Origin: Gloeophyllum trabeum ATCC 11539
Taxonomy: Eukaryota; Basidiomycota; Agaricomycetes; Gloeophyllales; Gloeophyllaceae
Assembly: GCF_000344685.1 (NCBI RefSeq)
Contig: NW_006920414.1
Location: 2,175,577-2,239,576, forward strand
DNA: 64,000 nt
Direction of reading: 5' to 3'
This document shows positions 12,025-24,022 of the stretch, in pieces. The position numbers were made by a program, and so were the translations under genes. Position 1 is the first letter of the stretch, and every line of letters starts with the position of its first letter. Below the pieces are notes generated by a model. It worked only from the letters and a program-made list of their open reading frames with translations. It was not told the origin of the DNA and made no database searches.

Positions 12025-12670
12025 GATTTGAGGATAAGCCAGAGGGTGCTACGGCTGACTGGACGGAAACTCATGGCGACCGGTCTATATATGCGAGGCG
12101 GCGGGAGAAGAAGGATGGCAGCCACCTGGGACACACAGCATCCTGCGCTTCTTTTCGCATAGTTCCCGCTTGAACGGCATCTTATCGCGGACGACCACAA
12201 GGCTGCCTGACAACTGCTATGGATGGATGGCGACATTACAGATTATATCATAGCACCGGCCACCCTACGCTCGCGTCGTGGGCGCCCCTTACACTTTGCA
12301 TTTGCACCACCGACAGGGAGAGATCTCAATAACAACTCGAAGGTACCGTAGGCATGCGTCACGTACTAGCGACATTGTATGCCTGGCATGACTTGGGAGG
12401 CGTATACACGGCTCCCCAGGAGTGCAATCGAATATCCAGATGGATGCTTGGGCGTCTATCACGAGCTAGACATCGAACTATGATCGCGATCCGCTCGCCA
12501 CCATGGCACAGATTTCCCCTTCAGATCTTCCACAACTGCGCATGCGGGGTAAATACGTAGAGTACCACGAATGGCACCCAAGGAGCCCATCCCAGTTTAC
12601 TTCACTAAATCCCTTCTTACAGACAGACGCGTCTTCAACCACCAACCCACTTCGCAGCCTGCCCCCCACA
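12025..12670. other. Promoter region of the sedolisin gene
   Basis: The interval is 646 bp between the sedolisin start (minus strand) and the GH127 stop. A CTATATATG TATA-like stretch lies near 12083-12091 on the strand of the sedolisin gene, about 60-70 bp upstream of its ATG. No other gene is seen. Confidence 0.5.
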
Positions 12671-15600
12671 CTACTGCTTGGACAAATCGACCACCGGGAA
12701 CTCACCTATGCGCAGTTTCGTAGCCTACAAACCGAATCAGCCAAAAAAAAACCCCTTGACGAGACACCAGCGCGACTCACCCCGAACGGCCAAAGCGTAA
12801 TAGTCGTCTTAGCCCCCACACACGCCGGGTTCTCCGGCGGACTCGCCGCGAAGGTATCCCCCGCCACCCCCCACTCGACCTGGCACGCACTCGCGCTAAT
12901 CGTATACGGCGGCAACCCCGAGTCGAATATCGGGCTCGGGAGGCTCCCCGACGCGGGCGGGTTGTTGTTGAACTTCAGCGAGCTGGGGTCGATGGCGTAC
13001 TGCCACGGCGCGGTCGCGTCGAACTCGAGGTCCTGCGCGCGCGCCTCAGCGCGCTGCACGAGCACGGTCGCGTTGCGTGCGATGTCGTACGCGTAGTGCA
13101 GGGGCCCGCGGTGGACGGCGATGGAGCCGTGCGGCCTCGCCTCTGGAGGGTAAAGTCGTTATAACGTGCGCTTCGGGACCCTGAGAGGCAGCCCGCTCAC
13201 CCGTCGTGATCTCCGCCGGCAGATCCAGCACGAACTTCGTCGTCCCCGCTTTGACTTGCACCGCATGCAGCCCGTTCTGCGGCGCGACGCCCTGCGCTGC
13301 GCCGCCGTTCACCGCGATCGTGCCCTGCGTCACCCAGCTCGGGATGCGCACGTAGTACGTGAAGTCTTTGGACGCGGTGATGGTCGTCGCGAGGGTGTCG
13401 CCGAAGGGGTACAGCGTGTCGACGTTCACCGTGACCTGGTTGTCTAATCATAGTCATGCAGGTAAGTATAGAGCAAAGGGCATACATAGGAAGATTAATT
13501 CATGATATGCTACTCACCGTTAGCCAGAGTCGTATTCGTGCTGAACGGCCCTAGGTACAAGTGCACCAGCGACTGCTTATCCGGCGTCGTCAGGAACGAA
13601 TTCGCGACGATATTCGGCCAGCCCTGCGGGTGGTTCACCGTGCAGCACCTACACAGAACTATTCAATATTCAATGCCAATGATGCTTTCCCGGCGAGGAC
13701 GCTCACGGGTAGTTCGGTTCCAACCCGAAGACGTTGGAGTACGACCTGCATTCTCGCGTCTCAGTCCACCAGCTCCTGGCAACCGAACTGGCATGCTTAC
13801 CCGTCGTTCGGGAAGGGGTTCCTGAACTCCGTTCGTATCAGCACGGATGGTACTCACGGACGTCGAGCCAAGCTGACAGACTCACGGCGTCATATTCTTC
13901 GCAGCGATCTGGTTCTGCTGCTGCAGATACTGTCTGGCCCACATATCTACAGTCGCGATAGTCAGCCGCTAGCGATGGACGGAGAGAACGCGGGCTGACC
14001 TCCGGTCAAGGTGGCGGGCAGCGCGTTGTACGTGATCCTCTCGACCTGCAACAGGTCAGCAGAGTATTCCCTAGATTTGAGAAATCATGAATAACGTTAC
14101 CCTGTCTGCGTACTTGGGATCTCCGATGACTTGGTATAGGTAGGAGCCACTGCGCGAGGGCCAACGAGCTCAGTATTTCACCGACCAATGGATGTTGCGA
14201 ATACGCCACATACGAAAACATCGTTTCCTGCACACCAAGTAACCGCTATCAGTTATCGACTGCCTCCAGACACCTAGATTACACGCACCACGACGAGACA
14301 CAGCTCCGTCCTTCACCGCAGAACCCATCAGTCAAGCCTCAAAGGCCCGCCAGTTAATACGACACGCACCCTCTGATCGCCTCCAACCCCGCGAGGTACT
14401 CATCCGCCGCGTAGATCCCCGACGGCCGCCCGTGGTACTTGAACAGCAGGTCCCAGCCTTCGCTTACGCGATCCAAATCTGCGCTCACACCAACGCAGAT
14501 GCGTCAGTCATCTCCCTGAACACGGGCACGCAAGAGTCCACAGATACTAACCAGACTGGTTATGCGTGAACCGGTACGTCGCGGGGAGCGCCTTGAGCCC
14601 CTCGGCCATGTTCACGCCGTGCCATACCAGCGGGAGGTCGAACGGGTTCTGCAGGTCCTCGGTCGGGCCTGTCGGGAAGTACTGTGTAGGCGCATCCAGG
14701 TCAACTGTGGTTTGGGCGTACGGAGAATGAAAGAGCGCACCTGGGCAGAGAAGACCTCCTCCCACGGGTCCCCCGTCCACTTGAGCAGCTTCATCGTCTC
14801 CAGCAGGAGATCTTCGTGCCCGTCCGGGTGGTTATCGTACAACCTTCACACATCGCATTTCCTTCCCTTCACCTTCACCAGCTCCAAGCAGACAAGGTGA
14901 ACATACCATTGCAAGGTAATCACGAAGTCCTCCCACCTCGTCTTCGCCCACCCGCCGTCGTTGAGCCCCTCGCCGTTCTTGAGCATGCTGTTCGCGAGCG
15001 CGACGAACTTGTGCAGGGCCGGCACGATCTTCCCGACCTGCGCGGGGTCGGACTCGGCGATCTGGATCGCGCCGAACATGAATGGGTACCTTTGGACGTG
15101 GGTGAGTCGAAGTTTGCATTGCGGGGAAAATGAGAGGAGGCAGACCTCCCCCACAGATATCTCGGTTTCGTGGTGTTCACTTCGGGGCCGAACCATCCCG
15201 TCTCATCCTGGTGGTCCAGGACGTAGTCGAGGAATTGTTGGGTTTGGGATTTGATCGTCGGGTCGTCGACCAATACTCCGTTTGGTACCATGCCGTTCTA
15301 CGCAGGTCCTTGGTAAGCGCGGGGAAAAGATGGGGTGTGGAGCAAGCACTCAGGGCACTCACAAACCAATAACTGCCGGCTGTTCATACCGCGGTGAGAG
15401 GTGAGTCTGAGCGGATAACGGCGCAAGTACCTTCTTCCAGGTCGGAGTAATCTGAGTCTCCTCCGATCCAATCACTCTGCGCGACCCTGGACATCACCGA
15501 TTGTTGAGGCGCGAGTGAGATGGGCGAGGAATGGTGGAACGTACAGGGCGTAGAAATCATGCTCATGGCCGGCCAAGCCATTAGTCTGTACTATCAACTA

Positions 15601-15841
15601 TGGGGGAACTCAATCATGGTTGGCAGGTCAGAGAGATTTAAGCGCAATACCTGGTCGTACAACCATCCTGCTGGTTTCACCGCCCCGAGCGGGAGATACT
15701 CGTATTTCTTCGGGGCAACTACAACCCATTCAGCACCGTCCAGATGACTTGATACCGCAAAGTCTACGCACGTCCGCTACTACTCTGAGCGTAAACGCAG
15801 CCCGCGCCCACGAGCAGAGCCAAGGAGAAAAGGCGAGCCAT
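12671..15841 (-). CDS. GH127-type beta-L-arabinofuranosidase, secreted
   Basis: Twenty-one exons: 15841..15772, 15718..15651, 15597..15545, 15486..15431, 15379..15363, 15297..15146, 15089..14907, 14843..14741, 14681..14552, 14478..14370, 14310..14289, 14227..14205, 14149..14101, 14045..14000, 13946..13886, 13821..13801, 13745..13707, 13648..13518, 13443..13201, 13142..12781, 12724..12671; 663 aa with every phase closing. A signal peptide (MARLFSLALLVGAGCVYA) precedes LPLGAVKPAGWL and QTNGLAGHEHDFY, typical of the DUF1680/GH127 fold. The Zn-thiolate catalytic set known for this family is present: Glu316-x-Cys318 in GTELC and the Cys402-Cys403 pair in PCCTVNHPQGW. The enzyme would release beta-L-arabinofuranose from plant cell-wall glycans or glycoproteins. 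Exons as short as 17-23 nt make it easy to misannotate; the intron at 14682-14740 was placed by reading frame. Confidence 0.92.
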
Positions 15842-16557
15842 GGCGGAAGACTTGTCGTCGACCTACCGGGTCAGACGAGCACAAGCCTGCCATATATACG
15901 CAGGATTCATGGTAGAGAGAAGAGCGCACAGCGTGCTCGCGGGGCTTCCTGGGCACGGGGACATATCAGCACTTCCCAATTTGTTTTCGCGGGCTTCTGG
16001 GAGGGCAGAGAACGCGGGGCGCAGGCCCGGGCGGTTGGGCGAACCGTTGGAGAAGAGTGTAGGGGGCGTATACGTCTCGATTGTCTTCGGATATGCGGCG
16101 TTGCACGCCTGTATTAATACACCACTGCAGAGTTGAAGATAACGAGCTCACTCGATTGACTCGGACCGGACGGTTGACGCTCGTACCCTTCCTCGTACCG
16201 ATTTGCTGCTCCAGATGCTCGCAGCATAATGCGCATGCAGCTTGTTCACGTGGGGTCGAAGCGAGGCCTCGGACCCGGGTACTTGTGGCCATGGGATGCA
16301 CGGGCTGATGGACGGTATTTGTTACTGTACACTCACCTGCAGATGGGACACTGCCAGAGAAGGCTCGATAGCCACAAAGAAGCACTCCAAAAATAGGACG
16401 GATACACATCTTTGTGCCGCGGGAGGTGCCGCGGACCCCAGTAGGCGTCAATGTACTCATCGCCGCAGATCACTTCCAGTTGGTTGTGCTTGACGTAGTA
16501 TTCACAGTCGCCACACTTTCCTGCCCGGGCTGCGAAAATAGGCCTCGCAGCGGCAGC
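15842..16557. other. Divergent promoter region, GH127 / F-box gene
   Basis: The interval is 716 bp between two divergent starts. A CCATATATACG TATA-like motif lies at about 15891-15901, some 50 bp upstream of the GH127 start. The F-box frame remains open upstream to 16414, with an ATG there, but the extension has no family similarity, so the region is treated as non-coding. Confidence 0.5.
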
Positions 16558-18294
16558 ATGACACGGTCGACCGACGACCGAGTGGCAGCCGGTCTGCTAA
16601 CGCTGCCCGGTGAGGTGTTCTATCACATCGCGGCTTTCCTCGACCTCGCAGACGTGATCCGCCTCAGAAAGGTCCGTGTCCGCTCCGCAGCGCGTATGTC
16701 CCTGGATTTATGAGTTATCACTGCCCAGACTTGCACGATACTATGCGACCTGACACGCGAGAAGAGCGTCTGGTTCGACATCATCCGCCGGCAGCAGCAA
16801 TACCTGCCCATGCCCCCCGGCGCACGCGCACAGGACTCCCTCGCGGAGTACACATCCTCCGAGCTCGAATCCATCGCCACCAAGGCCTACCACATCGAGC
16901 GCACCTGGAAGCGCCCCCGGCAGACCCCCCTCAAGCGGTTCACGCCGCACTTCGGCTCGTTCATCCTCGCGCTGGAGCTGTACCGCGACCGCTGGCTGCT
17001 CTGCGTCTACTCCGAGGGCGTCGTCGCGCTGTGGGACCTCGAGAAGCGCCCGGAGGCGGAGATGGAGTCGTCGGCGTCGTGCCGCGCGTGCATCAGGCTG
17101 CGCGGGAACCGCCCGTGGACGTCGTCCGTCTCGTGCCTGGACGCCGATGACAGTGGTATTATCGTGGCCACGACGCGTACCGAGGGGTAAGCTCTCGTCT
17201 CTGCCCTTCTCTCATACAGTTCATCCTATCCTATGTCATTGTAGGCCCTCCACCACGTGTATCTTCCGCATACCGTTCACCCCGGGCGACGGGTATCCCG
17301 ACTACGACTACGAAGAGGTCGCGACGATATACAGCTCCTCGGCCCAGATCGTGCGCGCTATCAACCCGGGCCTGCACCTCGTCGCGTTCTCGCACTCCTG
17401 CTACATCGACGTGATCGACTGGCGCACGCAGGAGTGCTGCTCCATATCCGTGCGGTCCGAGGACCTCGATGAGCTCGTGAGTACCCGCCCCGAATCCCCC
17501 TCCCTTCCCTTTCGTTCCCGGCGATCGTTGAATAAGAGCATGTTATATTGTACAGTGGAACGGCATCGTCGGCGTGCGTTTCTGCGACGCCCACATCCTC
17601 TGCATCAAGACCCGCTCAGTCGAGCTCTACCCCCTCCCCCCTCTCCCCATCTCCTCCTCCGCCCCCGCCCCGCGCGTGCCCCCCACCACCTCGCGCGCCT
17701 TCCCCAACACGACCTTCCGCGGCGTCTCCATCTCGCGCCCCTCCCCCTCGTCCCCGCACTCCATCTCCTTCCTCGCATACGACGTCCTCCGCGGGCTCTT
17801 CCACTACACCATCTCGCTCCCCTCTCCCTCTCCCTCTCCCTCCCCGGCGGGTGAGCTGGCCGTCCGCCTCGCGGGCGTGCACGCGCTCACCTCGCTCGCG
17901 CGCTCGCCCAGCGTCTCCGCGCTCGCCGCCGAGATCTCGGGGCGCAACACGGGGCGCGGGTTCGTGAGCGCGTGCGCGCTCGGCCCCGAGGGGCGGCGCG
18001 GGGTGTGGATCGAGCGGACGCGGGGGAGCACGCGGCGGAGCGTCGTGGTGTTTTCGGCGACGACGCCCCTGGGGTGTGAGGGGGAGGGCGGGGAGATCGA
18101 CGGGCGGCCGGTGTATGAAGTCGGGTCGTACGATCTGCGAGGTCAGTGAGCGTTTGTTGGTGCTGCGCCCCGCGCACGTGGCTGACGTTGGTGGCGGGGT
18201 CGTGCAAGTAGATGACTTGACGCATTGTGCGTTCTCCGAAGTGACGGGGAGGATTGCGCTGGGGACGCGGTCGGGGCATATTCAGGTGCTCTAG
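16558..18294 (+). CDS. F-box protein
   Basis: Five exons: 16558..16671, 16729..17186, 17245..17476, 17556..18141, 18209..18294; 491 aa. The F-box is N-terminal (about residues 13-53): LLTLPGEVFYHIAAFLDLAD, VIRLRKTC, then DLTREKSVWFDIIRR. F-box proteins link substrates to Skp1-Cullin-RING ubiquitin ligases. The remaining 430 residues contain beta-propeller-like strands (LLCVYSEGVVALWDLEKR, VDDLTHCAFSEVTGRIALGT) that look like degenerate WD-type blades, a common substrate-binding module, but no clear repeat count can be given. A proline/serine low-complexity stretch (SPSPSPSPSPAG) lies in exon 4. The substrate is unknown. The start at 16558 was chosen as the ATG nearest the F-box. Confidence 0.85.
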
Positions 18295-18664
18295 ACTCGA
18301 GCAGGAGCGATGTTGTGTGTTTTATGCGGTGGCTGCTTTGAGAGTAGAGCAGGCAGCCCGAGGTGGTTCTGTGGCTCTTCCCAGTGACAGGATGTTGCTT
18401 GCTTACGCCAGGAATTTATGGTATCCTTTGGAGTCACTGGATCTGTCTACGGTAGTGCCCAACCATCTACCACAAGACTACTGCAATTATGTGGCAGTGG
18501 CAAGCAACGCCCTTATCTAAATGAACTCGATCGGCCGAATAAAGCCACTCGCCTTCCATATATGGCTAGGCGCCTGGACTTGATAGACACTGCTATAAAC
18601 TTTCTAACTTTCTTTCTGACTCGAGCTGCCAGTGCATCCCTTATCCTCTCTTCCCTCGCATACA
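18295..18664 (+). promoter_or_regulatory. Promoter of the argininosuccinate synthase gene, with TATA box and two TGACTC cores
   Basis: A TATAAA motif is at 18594-18599, about 65 bp before the ATG. TGACTC cores, the half-site recognised by Gcn4/CPC1-type bZIP regulators, occur at 18617-18622 (plus) and 18431-18436 (as GAGTCA, i.e. minus). In fungi Gcn4/CPC1 induces arginine biosynthesis genes under amino-acid limitation, so this placement is sensible. Neither site is the full palindrome TGACTCA, and the one at 18617 lies downstream of the TATA box, so function is inferred only. Confidence 0.45.
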
Positions 18665-20379
18665 ATGTCCGCTTCAAAGGGTCGCGTTCTCCTCGCATAC
18701 TCGGGCGGCTTGGGTTCGTCTCCGTCTTGGACTCGGATGTACGAAAACTGACTGGACTGCACCTCGGGACGCACAGATACTTCGTGTATCCTCGCTTGGC
18801 TGATCGAGCAGGGATATGAGACGGTCGCGTTCATGGCAGACGTCGGGCAGGAGGAGGTGCGTGCGTTCGGCGTGCCTCTCATATCTCGACGTCAATTCCG
18901 GGTTCTATAGGACTTCGAGGCTGCCCGCGCGAAGGCTCTGAAGGTCGGCGCGAAGAAGTTCATCTTGGAGGTGGGCGGGGTTGTGCGTGCGGATGCTGGA
19001 GTGCCACTCATGTATATATGCGCAGGACCTCAGACGGGAGTTTGTCGAGGAGTTGATCTACCCCGCCGTCCAGGCAAATTGTATCTACGAGGTGAGTGCG
19101 CCACGGCCAGTACACTAGACGCCCTCTCACGACGCCCGGGTCCGTAGAATGTCTACCTCCTGGGTACCTCGCTGGCGCGGCCAGTCATTGCTCGCGGCAT
19201 GATCGCTGTTGCTGAACGGGAGGGATGCGAGTACGTTCACGCGTAGTGCTGGTGTGGATCACCTTGCTTATATGCATCGTAGCTTCGTATCGCATGGATG
19301 CACGGGCAAGGGCAATGACCAGGTCCGGTTCGAGCTTGCGTTCTACGGACTGAAGCCAGACATCAAGGTCATCGCTCCCTGGCGAATTCCAGGCACGCGA
19401 CCTTTGTCTTACACCCGCTTTATATCAACTTACCCTCGTGACAGAGTTCTACAACCGCTTCGCCGGCCGCCAGGCCCTCCTCGCCTTCGCCGCCGAGAAA
19501 TCCATCCCGGTGCAGCAAACCGCCGCCAAGCCCTGGTCGACAGACGAGAACCTCTTCCACATCTCCTACGAGGCCGGCATTCTCGAAGACCCAAACACCA
19601 CCCCGCCCGCCGACATGTGGAAGCTCACCACCGCCCCCGAGGACGCGCCCAACACGCCCGAGCGCCTGCAGATCGAGTTCAAAGCCGGCCTGCCCGTCAA
19701 GGTGACGCTCGAGGACGGCAAGACCGTCACGGACGCCGTCGACATCTTCCTCGAGCTGAACCGCCTGGGCCGGAAGCACGGCATCGGGCGCATCGACATC
19801 GTCGAGAACCGCTTCATCGGCGTGAAGAGCCGCGGGTGCTACGAGAGCCCCGGCGCGACGATCCTGCGCGCCGCGCACGTCGACCTCGAGGGCCTCACGC
19901 TCGACCGCAACGTGCGCGCGCTGCGCGACCAGTTCGTCACGATCGAGCTCAGCCGGATTTTGTACAACGGCCACTTCTTCACGCCCGAGAGCGAGTTTGT
20001 GCGCAGCGCGATCCCCGCGAGCCAGCGCACTGTCAACGGCGTCGTCAAGCTGAAGCTGTACAAGGGGAACACGGTCGTTGAGGGCCGCTCGTCTGATGAG
20101 GTCAGGATGACAATGATGCTGCTGACGTTTCGCCTACTGAACACCGATTGCAGGGTCTCTATGACGAACATCAGTCTTCCATGGACGAGCTGGGTGGTTT
20201 CGAGCCCACAGACACCAGCGGATTCATACAGATCGAGTCCATCCGGATCAAAAAGTATGAGTTTCACCTTTGGCAAGAGCTTGGGCTCACATCTTCCTTC
20301 TTACAGATGGGCACAGGCCAATGCTCGCAAGGGTCAGGCTGGTGTGCAGCCCAAGGACGTCTACGGCTCCCGCACATAA
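18665..20379 (+). CDS. ARG1: Argininosuccinate synthase
   Basis: Nine exons: 18665..18713, 18777..18856, 18911..18970, 19026..19091, 19148..19230, 19283..19392, 19445..20100, 20154..20254, 20307..20379; 425 aa, normal for the family. It catalyses citrulline + aspartate + ATP to argininosuccinate, AMP and PPi in arginine synthesis. The ATP-pyrophosphatase motif AYSGGLDTS is at residues 11-19. Further signatures are [37 protein letters not shown] (the citrulline/aspartate region), APWRIPEFYNRF and [14 protein letters not shown] with KSRGCYE. The intron at 19393-19444 begins with GC rather than GT (context CCAG/GCACGC), a GC-AG intron required to keep IPEFYNR intact. The upstream region contains possible Gcn4-type sites. 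Confidence 0.97.
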
Positions 20380-20856
20380 AGCAAGAAAGGGGGAGAGATA
20401 AAAACTAGCATAGACAACTCGTAATTGATTGGGGCAAGTTGCTGTTTGATTACCATAGAATATTGTAGGGGTAGACCACTCAATCGTCAGAGATATGCAG
20501 GAGTGCCTCGGTAGTGTGTGACGACACGGATGCACTCAGGCATACATAGTAAGTTTGGGCAAGCTCGTTGGATAAGATCAAAGCACATAAGGTACAGCGA
20601 TTATGGAATGATACAGTTGATATTACCTGCAAATAACTTGAACGCAAAGCTATCAGGACTAGTCGCTATCATCACTCAATAACCAGGAGTGCGTAGGTCC
20701 TCCAGTGGCTGGCCGGCTACCACTGTTAGTCGCATCAGAGGCATGGCTGTCCTCCGAGAGCGGAGCTCTCATGTTCGGTTTCCACGGTGTCTGGTCGCTG
20801 TCCGCACAAAGGGGTGCATCACATAGGTGTCTCCTGCCTGATAAATTGAAGACTCC
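20380..20856. other. Convergent 3' region
   Basis: The interval is 477 bp between two convergent stops (argininosuccinate synthase and the RTC4-domain gene). No coding signal is seen. Confidence 0.4.
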
Positions 20857-23800
20857 TCACTGCGATCCGCTCTCCTTCCGAGGGCTCTTCACCTTTGAGG
20901 AACCCCGGCCTGATGGTTGCGAGCTTGAATTCGGAGGCCGGCTTATCTTCCTCGGTGGCTGGGGCGTGAAATCGTCGGAGTCAGTATCGAGGTTGGAAGC
21001 ATAGGACTTGGTAACCCGAGGAGTGACGGGGTCAATCTCTATGACCGAGTCGGGATCCGGCGGTGCGGCTGCCCTAGGCCTCGGTTTAGGGCGACTCTGA
21101 CTGGACCACTTGTCGATGCCCCTGCTGCCAGAGGCACCAGTAGCGCTTGCACCTTCGGTGTCTGTTCGGCGGGATGCTTGAGAAGCGGGTGGTTGACTTC
21201 GCTTTTTCGCCCGAGGCTGCGATGTCTTCCTATTGTCCGAGTCCGTGGTGGTGCCCCCTTCATCGCTCTCCGTATAATCTACAGGGTTCTTGTGTCGTGT
21301 GCCTCTCCGGACATTAGTGGAAGTGGAGCCTTCGATAGTCAGGTTTGAGAGATGGCGCTTAGCCTTCCCCTTGTGTCTGCTAGCATCCGAATTTGTCCCG
21401 TCCATGTCCTCGGTAGCGTTGGTGTCCCCGAAGATATCCTCCTCCGCGCTCTCTTCTTCTTCCAGCTCTCTACGCCGGGCTGCCGCGCGCTCCATCACGA
21501 TCTCTTCGCCAACACCCGCTTGCTCAGCGTCGCCGGGGTACATGGCGACGCCGTACTGCACGCTCTCCCGTAAGGTTTGGACCGCTTCGCCGACGTCCAG
21601 GTTCATGTCCTCCATAATGAGCGCAATGCCCACTTCAGGGACCAGCACGCGTTGTATAAATTCCGTTGGATTGAGGGGTGCGATGAGTTCGGCATCGAAG
21701 GTTGCCGGAGGGAACATATTGTAGAGTGTTTGCTGGATGATAAACGACCCTAGTTCGCCGTAGCTATGAGAGTATATCAGCACGCGCATGGAGGCCATGG
21801 ACCGCAGGCTCGAATGAAATGAATAGTTCCTCACTATCCCGGTTGCGTCTTCTCGAAGCTGCCGAACTGATTCTTCAAACTCCCAACCACCCTGCTCCCC
21901 TTCTCCCTCACCTCCCTCGCAATATCCACCCAGAATACGCTCCTCCACCTCGGGCCGAGAGCGTGTATTTCCTCCTCATCCATATTATCCAAGTCGATCT
22001 CATACAGATCCGTGCGACCGTCCTGTATGATCTCTTGCAGTCTACTTCTCAGCTTCTCCACGCGCCCTCGCAGGGCACTGAAATCGATACTTGTAGGCCA
22101 ACCTTTCGCTCGCGCGAGGGGAATCTGATGCGTCTCGAACCGATGCCGCTGGCAGACAGAGCTGAAGATGGACAGAGGGGCTTTCAAGCCCAAAGGATTG
22201 GTCGGGCGGGGTTGCTTGTATGACTTACGGCGAACCGCTGATATTATGGAGGCTAGGTGCGGTGTCGGGTTGGCTGGTAATGGACCGTCACACCACGGGC
22301 ATAGCGTCTTAGGGTCGACCGAAGGGTCTAAGAATACTATGAAGGCGTCGAAGGTGAATAAGAATACTGCGAAGTAGAAGTCAGGCATGACTCACAGTTA
22401 TCTATGTCTACTTGAGAAGCGTCCACTTGATCCGCGATGAGGAAGTCCCTAGAAGTAGTGATCAGGACAGTCGTTGGACAGCGTAATTAGATTGCATACA
22501 CAGAGTCATTCTCGGGTACTGCTCTACGTCGCTTCTTGGCTGATCCCTCCGAATCGGTCCCTCCAGATGACCGTTTCGTCGCCCTTGGCCTAGGTGTCAG
22601 AAGCAAGTCATTTTCCTTGTCAATCACGGCTAGATCCTGTGTAGCCATTGGAAAGGGTTCCAGTCTGCGGGCATTGCTGCTGAAGTCGTCTTCTATGTCC
22701 TCCATCCAGGGGGGGTCGCTTGCAGCATGTACCGGGGAGGACAGGGGGGACAGATGGGGGAACGACCCCTGACTTGAGGTAACGGCATTCGCGAGCGGAG
22801 ACAGAGTAGGAAAGCCAGAGGTCTGTTTCTCTTTACCTTTGCACTTGCTGGGAGGCGACATCCCCTTCATCGGAAATTCCGCCGGTCGACGTTTTTCTTT
22901 CTTCTGGCTGCTCCGCGGAGGAGACATTCCATCGATAGGGCAGGACTTTGCCTTCTGAGTTACCTTACCCTTACCCTTACCCTTCGCCTTGACCTTCCTC
23001 TTCATATCCGTCGTGTAATCTGAGTCGTCGGCGTCGTCTGTATCGGACTCAGATGAGCTTTGGACCTGTCGCTTGGCAGCTCCGAAAGCTGCTTTAGGTT
23101 TGGGTCGATTTCCCTTGCTCTCAGCTTCTCTTGAAGCCTGACTCGGCGCGGTAACCGTCCTGGCCTTGCGTGTACGGGCCCTACCAGCGGTCGAATCCTC
23201 GGCAGACTCGGGCTCTGAGCGCGCCGCAGAGCCCTTAACCCCGCTATATGCGGGCGTCGGCATGGGTCGAGACCCCTTGCCCTTCCCCTGCGATGGTGGC
23301 GATGGTTGCTCATGAGGACCGGGAGAGTTCCTTCGTGAGGAGCGCGAATTTGGGCGGTTAGCGGTATGAGTACCGAGGACATCCTTCGCCGCAACTGACC
23401 TGGCCCTGGTCATCCCAAGCGGCGGCCCACCAACGATTCTTTCTTCTTTGGCTTTCGGCTGGTTCTCGTCCGGTGAGGATCCTGAACCCTTGGTCGAAGT
23501 GGATGGGCCCGCGTTATTCGGGGATTGGCTGGTTGGATTGAAGGGTGCAGCAGCAGACTTCTGAGAATTACTGGCAGAAGAGGTCTTGGTACCCTGGCTG
23601 GCTTTAGGTGTGGCGGAAGAATCCCCCGAGGTCTTCTTCTTGAAACGTAGATTTGTGAGTTTCGGCTGCCTCAGATATTCAGGAACATCCTCGCCCTCGC
23701 CAACTAAGGGTTCGCGCCGCTCGCTCGTCTCGTCATCCGAGCCCCTATTAGAAGAAGAGAATAGATCCATTTCGTCTGGACTGTCATCGTCACCCGAGGA

Positions 23801-24022
23801 GACTCGCTCTTTTCCCTTCTTCGGTGCACCCCTCCCGTTTGACTTTGTACTCTTTGCTGATTTAGATTTCTGGCTATGCGATCGCCCAAAAGTGCTCCCG
23901 AGGTCCTCGAATGCGCGACCCTTGACATGAGTGGATTCTGGGGGCGGCTGCGACAGCCGCATGAAGGGCGCGCTCGCCAGCGTATGGCCAGAGCTACTTA
24001 TTTTCCTTTGCAGATTTTCCAT
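20857..24022 (-). CDS. RTC4-domain protein with long disordered arms
   Basis: Four exons: 24022..22500, 22448..22396, 22336..21835, 21763..20857; 994 aa. Residues 1-505 are disordered, Ser/Lys/Pro-rich with an acidic patch (SSGDDDSPDEMDLFSS) and basic clusters. Residues about 530-740 form the RTC4-like domain: LCPWCDGPLPANPTPHL, RPTNPLGLKAPLSIF, CQRHRFETHQIP, KGWPTSIDF, PGYYGELGSFIIQQTLYNMF, then VLVPEVGIALIMEDMNLDV. The C-terminal tail is again disordered with KKRS and RPKPRPR basic motifs. Yeast Rtc4 affects telomere capping, but the biochemical role is unknown. The open frame extends upstream to 24244 with another ATG; 24022 was preferred because MENLQRKISSSGHT resembles a natural start and the upstream part looks like leader sequence. 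A GTAAGTC at 22222-22228 (minus strand) is not used as a donor because the conserved domain reads through it. Confidence 0.85.

Noticed and set aside
16414..16557. 48-residue N-terminal extension of the F-box protein
   Set aside because: The sequence is not F-box-like and crosses the divergent promoter region; the ATG at 16558 immediately precedes the domain.
19209..20081. 290-codon plus-strand frame inside argininosuccinate synthase
   Set aside because: Out of frame with the clearly conserved enzyme; it arises from the high GC content at third codon positions.
22222..22228. GTAAGTC (minus strand) as an intron donor in the RTC4 domain
   Set aside because: No acceptor restores the frame, and the sequence beyond it (RPTNPLGLKAPLSIF) is conserved domain.
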